Below, in pieces: positions 9,442-18,247 of a stretch of 43,448 bases of DNA. Both the position numbers and the translations under genes were made by a program. The stretch comes from Flavobacteriales bacterium (GTDB lineage: Bacteria; Bacteroidota; Bacteroidia; Flavobacteriales_F; PHOS-HE28), in assembly GCA_017987895.1 (NCBI GenBank), contig JAGNSU010000019.1:1-43448 (forward strand), written 5' to 3'. Numbering within the stretch: the first letter of the stretch is position 1; each line of letters opens with the position of its first letter. The notes under the pieces were generated by a model. It saw nothing but the letters and a program-made list of their open reading frames with translations, was not told the DNA's origin and searched no databases.

Positions 9442-11334
9442 ATGACCGTTTTGAAGGATGCCCTCCTGTGCGCGTTGCTGACGTGCGCGGCGGGGACTCT
9501 GTGGGCACAGGAGGGAACGAACGACCCCACTTTCAACCCTGGAACGGGTGCGAGCACCGCGGTGTATTGTACCGTTGTGCGCCCCGATGGAAAGGTGCTT
9601 CTAGCGGGGGACTTCACCCAATACGATGGCGTGGCGTGCCATCATGTGGTCCGTGTGAACCCGGACGGAAGCCGCGACGCCACCTTCACCCGGCCGACCA
9701 ACACAAGGCCCAACATCCGTTGCATCGCCGTGCAGCCTGACGGCAAGATCATCACCGGTGGTCAATACACCACATTGGGGGGCTATCCCCGGGTGGAGCG
9801 CATGAACGCCGATGGTAGCTTGGACCCGGCTTTTTTCATGGGCATAGGTGGCGCGGTCGGCGGGCCGCTCCCAACCATCGAATCCATCGCGCTGCAACCG
9901 GACGGCAAGGTCATCTGCGGAGGTTTTTTCACTTCTTATAATGGCGGGGGGTATGGCTACTTCATGAGGCTCAATGGGGATGGGACGGTGGACACCGGCT
10001 TCCAAACCTTGCCTGGGGCCAGCAATGGCATCACCGCGATCGCGCTGCAAGGCGATGGCAAGATCATCATGAGCGGCGCCTTCACCACTATTCACGGCAT
10101 ACCAAGGAACTACATCGCACGATTGAACACGGACGGCAGCGTGGACACGACGTTCAACCCGGGCACGGGCTTGAACCATGTGGCGAACGCGATCAGTATC
10201 CAGCCTGATGGGAAGATCATTCTCGGGGGCCGGTTCACCCAGGTCCAAGGTGTGGCGCGGAACTATCTCGCCCGGCTGAACGCCGATGGAAGCCTGGACA
10301 CGAACTTCGATCCAGGCCCTGGTACCAACTATTACATCTGGGACACCGCCCTGCAGCCGGACGGCCGGATCGTGATCGGCGGGCAATTCATTGAATACGA
10401 TGGTATGCCTCGCTCAAGTATCGCACGGGTGATGCCCGACGGGGCATTGGACACCGCGTTCGATCCAGGCAGTGGTGCGTCCCCGATCATTTTGTCCTTG
10501 GGCCTCCAGCCTGATGGCAGGATCATGGCAGGCGGCTCCTTTCTCAGCTATAACGGTACGGGCCGCAACCGCATCGCGCGGGTCAAGGGCACCGCCCGCA
10601 CCGGGATCAAGGTGCAACTCGACGGTCCCTACAACGGCTCGACAATGACCGATGCACTGCGCTTCCTCCCCTCCTTCCCGCTCACCGAGCCATACACCTC
10701 GATGGGCTATTCGCAACCGGTTTATGTGTCCGGGGCCGCGATCGCGCCCGGTGTGCTTTCGGTCACCGGCAACAACGCCATTGTGGATTGGGTGCTTGTA
10801 GAGATGCGGCCTGCTGCCACACCGAGCACGATCGCAGCATCGCGCGCTGTGCTGCTACAACGCGATGGCGATGTGGTGGATCTCGATGGCGTGAGCACCG
10901 TCGGGTTCGCGGGGCTGGCGGCGGGCAACTATTGCGTGGCGGTGCGGCCGCGCAACCATTTGCCGGTGATGCTCTCCCCTTCCACGCCGATCACTTATGG
11001 CGATGCGATCGCATCGGTGGACTTCACCCTGCCGGGCACCCAGGTCTACGACAACGACGCACGCACCAACATTGCGGGCACCATGGTGCTTGCCGCGGGC
11101 GATGTCACCTTCGATGGAACGGTGAAGTACGCCGGCAGCAACAACGATCGCGACCCGATCCTCACGCGCATCGGAGGCACGGTGCCCACCGCCACGGTGA
11201 GCGGCTATTGGCGCGAGGACGTGAACCTGGACGGCGTGGTGAAGTACGCCGGCAGCAACAACGACCGCGATCGCATCCTGAACAGCATCGGAGGAAGTGT
11301 GCCCACCGCTACGCGCGTGGCGACACTACCGTGA
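9442..11334 (+). CDS. secreted delta-60 repeat protein, seven repeats, NDRDxIL-type C-terminal module
   Basis: The 630-residue product has a signal peptide ending in TLWAQ and then seven delta-60 repeats, the first with [13 protein letters not shown] and the last with [13 protein letters not shown]. This again matches one seven-bladed propeller. The C-terminal module is nearly the same as in the preceding gene: [51 protein letters not shown], then two [18 protein letters not shown] units, ending TRVATLP. DNA identity with the neighbour is much higher in this 3' third than in the repeats, which suggests recent duplication or gene conversion. Ligand and function are unknown; propellers of this type are presumed to be extracellular scaffolds or binding proteins. 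Confidence 0.9.
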   Translation: MTVLKDALLCALLTCAAGTLWAQEGTNDPTFNPGTGASTAVYCTVVRPDGKVLLAGDFTQYDGVACHHVVRVNPDGSRDATFTRPTNTRPNIRCIAVQPDGKIITGGQYTTLGGYPRVERMNADGSLDPAFFMGIGGAVGGPLPTIESIALQPDGKVICGGFFTSYNGGGYGYFMRLNGDGTVDTGFQTLPGASNGITAIALQGDGKIIMSGAFTTIHGIPRNYIARLNTDGSVDTTFNPGTGLNHVANAISIQPDGKIILGGRFTQVQGVARNYLARLNADGSLDTNFDPGPGTNYYIWDTALQPDGRIVIGGQFIEYDGMPRSSIARVMPDGALDTAFDPGSGASPIILSLGLQPDGRIMAGGSFLSYNGTGRNRIARVKGTARTGIKVQLDGPYNGSTMTDALRFLPSFPLTEPYTSMGYSQPVYVSGAAIAPGVLSVTGNNAIVDWVLVEMRPAATPSTIAASRAVLLQRDGDVVDLDGVSTVGFAGLAAGNYCVAVRPRNHLPVMLSPSTPITYGDAIASVDFTLPGTQVYDNDARTNIAGTMVLAAGDVTFDGTVKYAGSNNDRDPILTRIGGTVPTATVSGYWREDVNLDGVVKYAGSNNDRDRILNSIGGSVPTATRVATLP

Positions 11335-11386
11335 TCGGGACCTGGAGAGCTTCCGTTGCATTGGCCATTGGGCTGGGTCGTTCCGT

Positions 11387-11393
11387 TATCTTG
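11387..11393 (+). promoter_or_regulatory. putative -7 promoter box TATCTTG
   Basis: TATCTTG lies in the 149-base gap before the third C-terminal-module paralogue. TTG triplets at 11361 and 11368 could serve as the upstream -33 element. The leader would be about 85 bases. Confidence 0.4.
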
Positions 11394-11483
11394 CCCAGGC
11401 CATCAATAACGGAGCGATCCGATCGACCCAACCGTGGTCAGGTTTTTTCCGTTCATCTTCTAAAGCGTACACCCCCCACCCCC

Positions 11484-14400
11484 ATGCGATCGATCGCCAC
11501 AAAGGCCGTTGTTTCTGTTCTCGCCTTCTGTTGTAGCCTCCACACAGCCACCGCTCAAGAAGGCGCGATGGACCTGACGTTCAACGGTACTGATATCGGC
11601 TACGAGAATGGTGATGGCGCCAGCGGCATCGTCTACGCTTGTGCGGTGCAGCCGGATGGTAAAGCCATCATAGCCGGTGACTTCGCGCGTTACAACGGGA
11701 AGCAGGTGGGCCGCGTGACCCGCGTGAACACGAACGGCAAAGTGGACGACACGTTCAACCCCCTGGGAGAAGGCGCGAACGGGACGATCCTGGCGCTTGC
11801 GCTCCAACCGGATGGCAAGATCCTGATCGCAGGGAGTTTCACCAGCTACAATGGCATCGCCGTGCCCCGCATCGCGCGCTTGAACACCGATGGGAGCCTG
11901 GACGGCAGCTTCGCCCCGGTGGACGGGCCGAACTCCACGATCACTTGCATAGCCTTACAACCCGATGGCAGGATCATGATCGCGGGACCGTTCACGACGT
12001 ATGACGGTTGGTCGAAGATCCGCATCGCCCGGGTGCTTGCGGACGGTACCGCGGACCTCACCTTCAGTGGGAACACAGGACCTAACCTGAACATCAATAC
12101 GATCGCGCTTCAGCCCGATGGCAAGATCATCATCGGAGGAACGTTCACCAGCTATAGCGGCACCCCGCGCAATAGGATCGCGCGCTTGAACGCGAGCGGA
12201 ACGATCGATACCGGATTCGACCCGGGAACCGGCATGAACAATACCGTGAATTGCGCCTTGCGCCTTTCTGACGGGACGATCATGGTGGGCGGCGACTTTA
12301 CCACGTGCAACGGCGTTGCTCGTGCGCGCATCGCGCGCTTGACCACGAGCGGTGCATTGGATACCGGCTTTGTTCCCGGCACCGGTGCGAATGGCACCGT
12401 GATCACACTGATCCAGCGATCCGATGGAAAAGTGTTCATCGGCGGCTCGTTCGATACATACGGCGGCTTGGAAGCCGACCACTTGGTATTGGTGAACGCC
12501 GATGGCACGACCGACTTGGGTTTCGACGCCGGTGAGACCATCAATTCCAACGTGATGAACATCGCCTTCCAGAGCGACGGCAAGCTGATCGTTGGCGGGG
12601 CCTTCGCGAACTGGACCAGCATGGCCCGGAGGGGACTGCTGCGGCTTGAGGCCGATGGCGACTTTGATGCCAGCTACAACGTGGGAACGGGAGCCAAGGG
12701 CAGTGTCAGGGCCATTGCGCTCCAACCGGATGGAAAGATCGTGATCGGTGGGAACTTCAGGGGCTTCAACGGTGCAGAGGCGAACACCCTCGCACGGCTG
12801 AACGCCAACGGCGAATTGGATGGGAGTTTCAGTGCCGGGTCCGGTGTGGATGGCAACATATACAAGATGGCTGTGCAGCCGGATGGGAAGATCCTGGTCG
12901 CAGGCTCCTTCACCGCTTACAATGGCACTACAACCGGCCCTCTGTTCCGGCTGAACGCGAATGGGAGCCTGGATGGGAGCTTTGTGCTCGATAACGTCCA
13001 GACCGGGTTCATCCGCACGGTGGTCCTGCAACCCGATGGCAAGATCCTGATCGGAGGTCATTTCAGTACGTATCATGGAGCACCGCGTAACGACATCGCG
13101 CGGTTGAACACCGATGGAAGCCTGGATGCTACGTTCGATCCGGGCACAGGCACTGGTCCGGCCACCAGTGAGGTCCAGCTCTTTGCGATCGCCTTGCAGC
13201 CTGATGGCAGGATGGTGATCGGTGGCCACTTCACCAATTACAACGGGACCGCTTGTGGTCACATCGCGCGACTGAACGCGAACGGCAGCTTGGACGCCAC
13301 GTTCGATCCCGGCACCGGCGCTGCCCATCATTCCGTGACCCCCTATGTGAGAGACTTGGCTCTGCAACCGGATGGGAAGGTCGTTCTGGTTGGCCTGTTC
13401 AGCAGCTTCAACGGCTTGCAGTGGCATGTGCTGGCCCGCTTGAACACCAATGGCAGTTTGGACACGGGTTTCGTAGCAACCAACGCAGGCCCGAACAACG
13501 ACGTGGAGGTCGTCGCGATCCAACCGGACGGCAGGATCCTGATCGCGGGCAACTTCGGGCTATATGACACTGTATCCCGGCTACGGTTCACGCGCATCAA
13601 CAGGGATGGGACCTTGGACGGGGACTTGGACCCCGGAACCGCCATGAACGATGCGGTATACGCGATCACCGTACAGCCCGATGGCAAGATCCTGGTCGGC
13701 GGTCTCTTCACCGGGTACAACGGCACCGGCCGCAACCGCATCGCCCGCATCAATGGAACGTCCCGCGTGAGCAGCCGTGTGTTGTTGGAAGGTCCATACA
13801 ACGGCGGTCTGATGAACGATGCATTGAGGATCCTCCCCTCCTTCCCGTTCACGGATCCCTATGCTGCGATGGGCTACAACGAGAGCGGTCATGATCCGGG
13901 TATGTCGCTCGGATCGCATATGCTCGCGGTCACCGGTAACAATGCCATCGTCGACTGGGTGATAATGGAGATGCGACCGGTCGCGTCACCGGGAACAGTG
14001 GCAGCCACACGCACCGTGCTATTGCAGCGCGATGGCGATATCGTGGATCTCGATGGTGCGAGCGCGGTGGGCTTCGGAGGTCTGGCTGCTGGCAGCTATT
14101 GTGTGGCCGTGAAGCCGCGCAACCACTTGCCGGTGATGCTCTCCGCGTCCACACCCATTACCTACGGGGGTGCAACAGCTGCCGTGGACTTCACCTTGCC
14201 AGGCACCCAGGTCTATGACAACGATGCACACAACAACCTGAGCGGTGTGATGGTGTTGGTCGCTGGCGATATCACCTTCGATGGGACGGTGAAATACGCG
14301 GGAGGCAACAACGACCGCGACCCGATCCTCACCCGCATCGGCGGCACGGTGCCTACCGCAACGGTAAGCGGCTATTGGCGCGAGGACGTGAATATGAACG

Positions 14401-14501
14401 GGCAGGTGAAATATGCAGGTAGTAGCAACGATCGCGACCCGATCCTGAACAATATCGGCGGTAGTGTGCCCACCGCGATGCGCGTGGCGACGTTGCCGTA
14501 G
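11484..14501 (+). CDS. secreted delta-60 repeat protein, fourteen repeats, NDRDxIL-type C-terminal module
   Basis: The frame is open from 10788, but the upstream part overlaps the preceding gene in another frame. The ATG at 11484 gives a proper signal peptide (MRSIATKAVVSVLAFCC, cleaved after TATAQ) and a 1005-residue product. I count fourteen delta-60 repeats, from QPDGKAIIAGDF to QPDGKILVGGLF, twice the number in the two preceding paralogues and equal to that in the gene at 4250. Its first repeat has the same extended FNGTDIG...GDG turn as the 4250 gene. The C-terminal 240 or so residues repeat the [26 protein letters not shown] and double VKYAG-NDRDPIL module, ending MRVATLP. It is likely an exported protein with two propellers; the ligand is unknown. 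Confidence 0.9.
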   Translation: MRSIATKAVVSVLAFCCSLHTATAQEGAMDLTFNGTDIGYENGDGASGIVYACAVQPDGKAIIAGDFARYNGKQVGRVTRVNTNGKVDDTFNPLGEGANGTILALALQPDGKILIAGSFTSYNGIAVPRIARLNTDGSLDGSFAPVDGPNSTITCIALQPDGRIMIAGPFTTYDGWSKIRIARVLADGTADLTFSGNTGPNLNINTIALQPDGKIIIGGTFTSYSGTPRNRIARLNASGTIDTGFDPGTGMNNTVNCALRLSDGTIMVGGDFTTCNGVARARIARLTTSGALDTGFVPGTGANGTVITLIQRSDGKVFIGGSFDTYGGLEADHLVLVNADGTTDLGFDAGETINSNVMNIAFQSDGKLIVGGAFANWTSMARRGLLRLEADGDFDASYNVGTGAKGSVRAIALQPDGKIVIGGNFRGFNGAEANTLARLNANGELDGSFSAGSGVDGNIYKMAVQPDGKILVAGSFTAYNGTTTGPLFRLNANGSLDGSFVLDNVQTGFIRTVVLQPDGKILIGGHFSTYHGAPRNDIARLNTDGSLDATFDPGTGTGPATSEVQLFAIALQPDGRMVIGGHFTNYNGTACGHIARLNANGSLDATFDPGTGAAHHSVTPYVRDLALQPDGKVVLVGLFSSFNGLQWHVLARLNTNGSLDTGFVATNAGPNNDVEVVAIQPDGRILIAGNFGLYDTVSRLRFTRINRDGTLDGDLDPGTAMNDAVYAITVQPDGKILVGGLFTGYNGTGRNRIARINGTSRVSSRVLLEGPYNGGLMNDALRILPSFPFTDPYAAMGYNESGHDPGMSLGSHMLAVTGNNAIVDWVIMEMRPVASPGTVAATRTVLLQRDGDIVDLDGASAVGFGGLAAGSYCVAVKPRNHLPVMLSASTPITYGGATAAVDFTLPGTQVYDNDAHNNLSGVMVLVAGDITFDGTVKYAGGNNDRDPILTRIGGTVPTATVSGYWREDVNMNGQVKYAGSSNDRDPILNNIGGSVPTAMRVATLP

Positions 14502-14531
14502 GTCCGAGCGATCCACGGTTCCGACCTTCTC

Positions 14532-14539
14532 TACCTTGG
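14532..14539 (+). promoter_or_regulatory. putative -7 promoter box TACCTTGG
   Basis: TACCTTGG lies 37 bases before the ATG at 14577 and resembles the other boxes in this window. It would drive the SGNH hydrolase and the overlapping DUF4412-like gene. Confidence 0.3.
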
Positions 14540-14576
14540 CCCCATCGCCTTCGCTTATCGCTAGGGCGAACCAAGC

Positions 14577-15275
14577 ATGTCCACCGACGGACCGGGACCT
14601 TCGCGCCGCGCCTTCCGCACGGTCATGGCGCTGTTGGTGATATTGGTATTGTTCAACATCGCGGGTGCGCTCTGGTATGTGAACCGCCCACGCCCGGTGA
14701 AACCGACATCGCTGGACCGGCAGAACTCCCGCACCGAACTCTTCATGCGCATGCGACCGGACAGTAACACGATCATCTTCCTCGGCGATAGCCATACGGA
14801 GTATTTCCCACTGCATGAGATGTTCCCCGGGCTTCGCGTGGTTAACCGGGGCGTGAGCTCGAGCACTTCCGCACAAGTTCTGGCAAGGGCGATCGGTTCA
14901 TGCGGACCAGCCCCATCAATGATCTTCGTTCAGGCGGGGATCAACGACCTGTTCCAACGCATCCCGGTAGACGGCTTCGAAGCGAGCATGACGGAACTCC
15001 TCGATACGCTGCACGCCACGTTCCCTGAGGCGCGCATCGTCTTGCAATCGCTCCTGCCGACGATGGATGCGGGCATGGATCCGGATGTAAGGCGATGCAA
15101 CGAAGTGCTGGTACGCCTCGCGGCCGAACGCGACCTGGCCTATGTGGATCTCTACCCAGCCTTCGCCGCCGACGATCTCATTGACGAGCGGCTCACCTAC
15201 GACGGCGTTCATCTCACAGCAGCTGGCTACTTCAAGTGGGCGGAGATGATCCGCCCGCTTCTTCCACAAGAATGA
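14577..15275 (+). CDS. membrane-anchored SGNH/GDSL-type hydrolase
   Basis: The 232-residue protein has an N-terminal membrane anchor (about residues 16-35) after a short cytoplasmic tail. The SGNH fold follows: block I FLGDSHTE with the nucleophilic serine, a conserved glycine region NRGVSSST, block III QAGINDLF with the conserved asparagine, and block V YDGVHLTAAGY with the catalytic Asp and His. These proteins hydrolyse ester bonds, often acyl groups on lipids or glycans; the substrate here is not evident. The active site should face the periplasm. The stop codon overlaps the start of the next gene (ATGA). Confidence 0.88.
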   Translation: MSTDGPGPSRRAFRTVMALLVILVLFNIAGALWYVNRPRPVKPTSLDRQNSRTELFMRMRPDSNTIIFLGDSHTEYFPLHEMFPGLRVVNRGVSSSTSAQVLARAIGSCGPAPSMIFVQAGINDLFQRIPVDGFEASMTELLDTLHATFPEARIVLQSLLPTMDAGMDPDVRRCNEVLVRLAAERDLAYVDLYPAFAADDLIDERLTYDGVHLTAAGYFKWAEMIRPLLPQE

Positions 15276-16040
15276 ACACCTACCCCATCATGCGGAACCT
15301 CATCGCCCTTCTCCTTTTCGTGATCAGCTCGGCCTGCGGTGCCCAGGACTACGAACAACTGATGCGCGCACACATGCAGCAGCAGGGCATCACCATGGAA
15401 CCGAACAACGATCCATACGAGCCGTTGGACTTCACTGGCAGCTTCCGGATGGAGATCGAGATCTTCAAGAACGGAGCAACGAAAGGCGAGCAGTTGAGCG
15501 CGCGCTATGCGTTGAAGGACGATAAGATGTCCGTGGAGATGAAGATGGGCGACCGACCCGAGCCCATGCGCATGCTCTACGACCTGCGCGGCAAGTGGAA
15601 CTACGTGATGATGAGCGAAGGCGACAAACGCACCGCGATGAAGATGCGCATGATGAAGATCACCACGCCCGGTGCGACGGCAGAACCGGAAAAGTCCACC
15701 TTCGAACGAACGAACGAACGCCACCAAGACCATCGAGGGACATAGCTGCAGGAAGTACCTCGGATCCAACTCCAAGGGGAACTGGGAGGCCTGGGTGGCC
15801 GAAGATGTGAAGCTGGATGTGGCCAAGGCCATGCGCCAGATCGGCGGCGACAAGGCCCTCGACCAATGGCAGGGCCTCAAAGACGTCGGCGGGATGGCCT
15901 TGGAGATGGAGTGGACCAGAAAGGATGCGAGCGAGAAAATGAACATCACCGTTCACGAACTGAAGATGGGATGGGTGGATGAGGCGCTCTTCAGCCTCGA
16001 GGGCTACACCGTGATGGAGATGCCGAGCATGCCGCGCTGA
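15272..16040 (+). CDS. DUF4412-like secreted protein, frameshifted at a (CGAA)n tract
   Basis: The first part (15272-15745) encodes a signal peptide, MRNLIALLLFVISSACGAQ after MNTYPI, and a domain rich in K, M and E that resembles DUF4412. The reading frame then runs off family-like sequence into ERHQDHRGT and stops. The second part, in the next frame and ending at 16040, continues naturally as TNATKTIEGHSCRKYLG through VHELKMGWVDEALFSL. The switch falls on a CGAA tandem repeat at 15703-15720. Deleting one four-base unit gives an uninterrupted 254-residue protein. The gene therefore has one unit too many here, through slippage, phase variation or an assembly error. The start overlaps the SGNH hydrolase stop; ATG 15290 is an alternative. 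The SSAC before GAQ might be a relaxed lipobox. The function of the family is unknown. Confidence 0.7.
15703..15720 (+). repeat. tetranucleotide tandem repeat (CGAA)4.5
   Basis: Four full CGAA units followed by CG lie inside the DUF4412-like gene, exactly where its reading frame breaks. Tetranucleotide tracts in coding DNA are prone to slipped-strand change, and each unit gained or lost shifts the frame. Confidence 0.9.
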
Positions 16041-16067
16041 GGGGTGCCTGGAAGGGTCGCTGTGCGA

Positions 16068-16883
16068 TCAGCGTTGCACCATGATCCTCGCGATGGCACC
16101 GGTACTTCCGCGCAGCAGGTAAGGCCCGGGAGCCAGTTCACCCACATCCACCATGCGTGGTAAAGAGGTGGCGACCCCTGACGAACGCAGCACAATGCGG
16201 CCTGCGGCATCCAGCACTTGGAGCGGTTCCGTGCTCTCCACTTGCAGAAGATCAGAGGTCGGGTTCGGGTGTATGCGCATTCGCAGTGGAGCGACCGGAT
16301 CCGTGATCGAGGTGGCCAGCGGATCCTCGCAGCAATTCCCACCCGCACTGATCGCCTGCACACCGGTCCAGCAACCGTACTGCGTGCGGTGATGGCGCAG
16401 CACGCCGCCGAACTCACTGAGAAAATAGTGGGCCACTTGGTCGGCGGTGTTGCATCCCCCTTGGTTCGCGTTCACATCACAGGAATAGGCGCAGACCATG
16501 CTGCCGTTCCCGTTGGTATTGCTGAAGGTGGCCGGAGGTGCGAAGCGGATATCGGTGACCGCGTTGGGCACCCCATTGATGGTGACCAAGGTGCCGCTGC
16601 CGATGCCGCAATGGTCGTTACTTCCGTTGTAGCCCGCGTAGATCACCTGGCTGACCAAGTTGGCGAACGGCCCGGTGAAGGTGATCTTCACGAACTCATA
16701 GCTCACCACCCCCACACGCAGATCTGGAATGCTGTCGTCCACATGGATGGTGAGCGGTCCACCGTCGTAATTGGAATAGAGCACCACGTTGCCCGAAGGC
16801 GTGCAAACGACCTGTGCAGCGCACGGGGTTAGCATCGTGGACAGAAGGAGCCAGAACAATAGGATGGGGCTGCGTGAGCGCAT
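16068..16883 (-). CDS. secreted cysteine-rich protein with T9SS sorting domain
   Basis: The frame is open to 17462, but the ATG at 16881-16883 gives a good signal peptide, MRSRSPILLFWLLLSTMLTP, cleaved near CAAQ. The 271-residue product has a middle region of unknown fold with scattered cysteines (VVCTPSG, NDHCGIG, MVCAYSCDVN, GGNCCEDP) that could form disulfides outside the cytoplasm. The last 75 or so residues carry I-H-P-N-P-T-S-D-L, VLDAAGRIVLRSS and GPYLLRG, a type A T9SS sorting domain. It is thus likely a secreted or surface protein; I do not recognise the central domain. It is convergent with the DUF4412-like gene, 27 bases away. Confidence 0.82.
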   Translation of the reverse strand: MRSRSPILLFWLLLSTMLTPCAAQVVCTPSGNVVLYSNYDGGPLTIHVDDSIPDLRVGVVSYEFVKITFTGPFANLVSQVIYAGYNGSNDHCGIGSGTLVTINGVPNAVTDIRFAPPATFSNTNGNGSMVCAYSCDVNANQGGCNTADQVAHYFLSEFGGVLRHHRTQYGCWTGVQAISAGGNCCEDPLATSITDPVAPLRMRIHPNPTSDLLQVESTEPLQVLDAAGRIVLRSSGVATSLPRMVDVGELAPGPYLLRGSTGAIARIMVQR

Positions 16884-17015
16884 GGGGGGAGGCTTAACGG
16901 TAAAGCTAGGCAACGCTCGGCCGCGCTGAGGTATCCGTGGGATCCGGGCATGATCCGCCGGTCCAGGGACAACACGTTCGCATGAGCGGCCGTTGATGCT
17001 GAAAGACCATCGCCC

Positions 17016-17645
17016 ATGTCCACCAGAACAAGGTCGTTGCTTCTCAGTGCGCTCCTGCCATCGGCTCTTTTCGGCCAATCGCTGGGCATACACAACCATC
17101 GCGGGGGGATCATCTCCCTCGGCGTACGCAGTTCCATCAGCGCGTTCAACCACGGCGAATGGAACAACACCGGCACAGGCGTTGGAGGTCAGTTGCGTGT
17201 GCAGCTCGCCGATCGTGTGAACACCGATTGGTTCTTCGACTACTTGAGCGGGAACATCGGCGACTTCGCGCACCGCGAGGACCTGCACATTGGTTGGAGC
17301 GTGCTCTTCTATGTGATCGAACCTGGACAAGGGCAGCGGTTGTTCCAGCCCTACGTGCTCGCCGGCCATTGTTTCGATCGATCGCTCCAGAAAGCCAATG
17401 AGGATCCGTCGATCCGGGCGGAGCGATGGAGTTCGGCGGTGCAGGCCGGCATCGGCACGCACATCGACCTGAGCGAGCGGAGCGACCTATCGCTCGTGAG
17501 CCAATACATGATCCACCTCGGAGCGGACATCCACGCCGATCAACACGAAGGGGAAGTGGAATTCCACGAGGAGGGCGGCAGCGATCTGGAAGGCCATCTG
17601 TTGTTCCATCTCAGCTTCAACTACAAACTCTTCGACCTATGGTAA
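17016..17645 (+). CDS. putative outer-membrane beta-barrel protein
   Basis: This 209-residue protein has a signal peptide ending in ALFGQ. Alternating polar and hydrophobic strands follow, such as GGQLRVQLADRVNTDWFFDY, HIGWSVLFYVIE and SLVSQYMIHLGAD, and a terminal strand LFHLSFNYKLFDLW ending in an aromatic residue, as expected for a barrel recognised by the BAM complex. The central part contains His- and Glu-rich stretches (HADQHEGEVEFHEEGG) that might face a metal-rich loop, which is speculative. No named family was recognised. It overlaps the next barrel-like gene by seven bases. Confidence 0.7.
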   Translation: MSTRTRSLLLSALLPSALFGQSLGIHNHRGGIISLGVRSSISAFNHGEWNNTGTGVGGQLRVQLADRVNTDWFFDYLSGNIGDFAHREDLHIGWSVLFYVIEPGQGQRLFQPYVLAGHCFDRSLQKANEDPSIRAERWSSAVQAGIGTHIDLSERSDLSLVSQYMIHLGADIHADQHEGEVEFHEEGGSDLEGHLLFHLSFNYKLFDLW

Positions 17646-18211
17646 GGACAACCGCTTCCATGATCGGGGTCGGCATGGGCCTCCTGGTCTTCGCGCAACG
17701 GGCGGAACCGTTCGCCTCGCGCGGCCTGCTCACCGCCTCAGCCAGTATCGGCCCGGGCTACATGCTGCACCTCCCGGTCGCCAACATCTACGTGACCGGC
17801 GATGTACACTACTTCCTCGATGATCACATCAGCCTTTGCGGTGCGGCGGCCTGGTATGTGGACGCCCAAGAGGATGATGCTCCGCTGAAGCAGAACAGTC
17901 GGGTATCCTTCGGGCCGCACTACCACTTGACGCGGGGCCGCGCCGATCTCGCGCTCGGGTTCATGCCCGGCGTGTCGCTCACGCAATTGGAGCCCACCGC
18001 CTCCGAGACGGGTCGAACACCTTTGAAGGTCCTGCCCAACGCAACGTTCTCCGGCAAAGCCACGCTCTACGTTTGGAAGTACTTACACTTCTTCGTCAAC
18101 GTGGGCTATTCCCATGCGCAATACCCGAACGCATCGGAGGGACCGCTCGCACTGAACGAGGTCCTGCTCACCGGTGGGCTGGGATGGCAGCTGCGCATGT
18201 TCAAGAGCTGA
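17639..18211 (+). CDS. putative outer-membrane protein paired with the preceding barrel
   Basis: The frame is open from 17426, but the ATG at 17639 overlaps the previous stop and gives MVRTTASMIGVGMGLLVFAQ, a plausible export signal; ATG 17660 is an alternative. The 190-residue product has beta-strand-like segments (GPGYMLHLPVANIYVTGDVH, FGPHYHLTRGRADLALGFMP, HFFVNVGYSHAQY, GGLGWQLRM) typical of small eight-strand barrels. No family was identified. The overlap with the preceding gene implies joint translation and perhaps joint function in the outer membrane. Confidence 0.65.
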   Translation: MVRTTASMIGVGMGLLVFAQRAEPFASRGLLTASASIGPGYMLHLPVANIYVTGDVHYFLDDHISLCGAAAWYVDAQEDDAPLKQNSRVSFGPHYHLTRGRADLALGFMPGVSLTQLEPTASETGRTPLKVLPNATFSGKATLYVWKYLHFFVNVGYSHAQYPNASEGPLALNEVLLTGGLGWQLRMFKS

Positions 18212-18247
18212 TCGCCGGCGAGCGTCGTGAGCGGTTCCTTTGCGCCG

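Noticed and set aside
11955..13523. Minus-strand open frame of 522 codons
   Set aside because: It is antisense to the fourteen-repeat propeller gene; its own periodicity simply mirrors the delta-60 repeats.
4381..14000. Regular DNA repeats of about 150 bases that could suggest a CRISPR or satellite array
   Set aside because: They are degenerate, in frame and encode delta-60 repeats; there are no constant short repeats with unique spacers.
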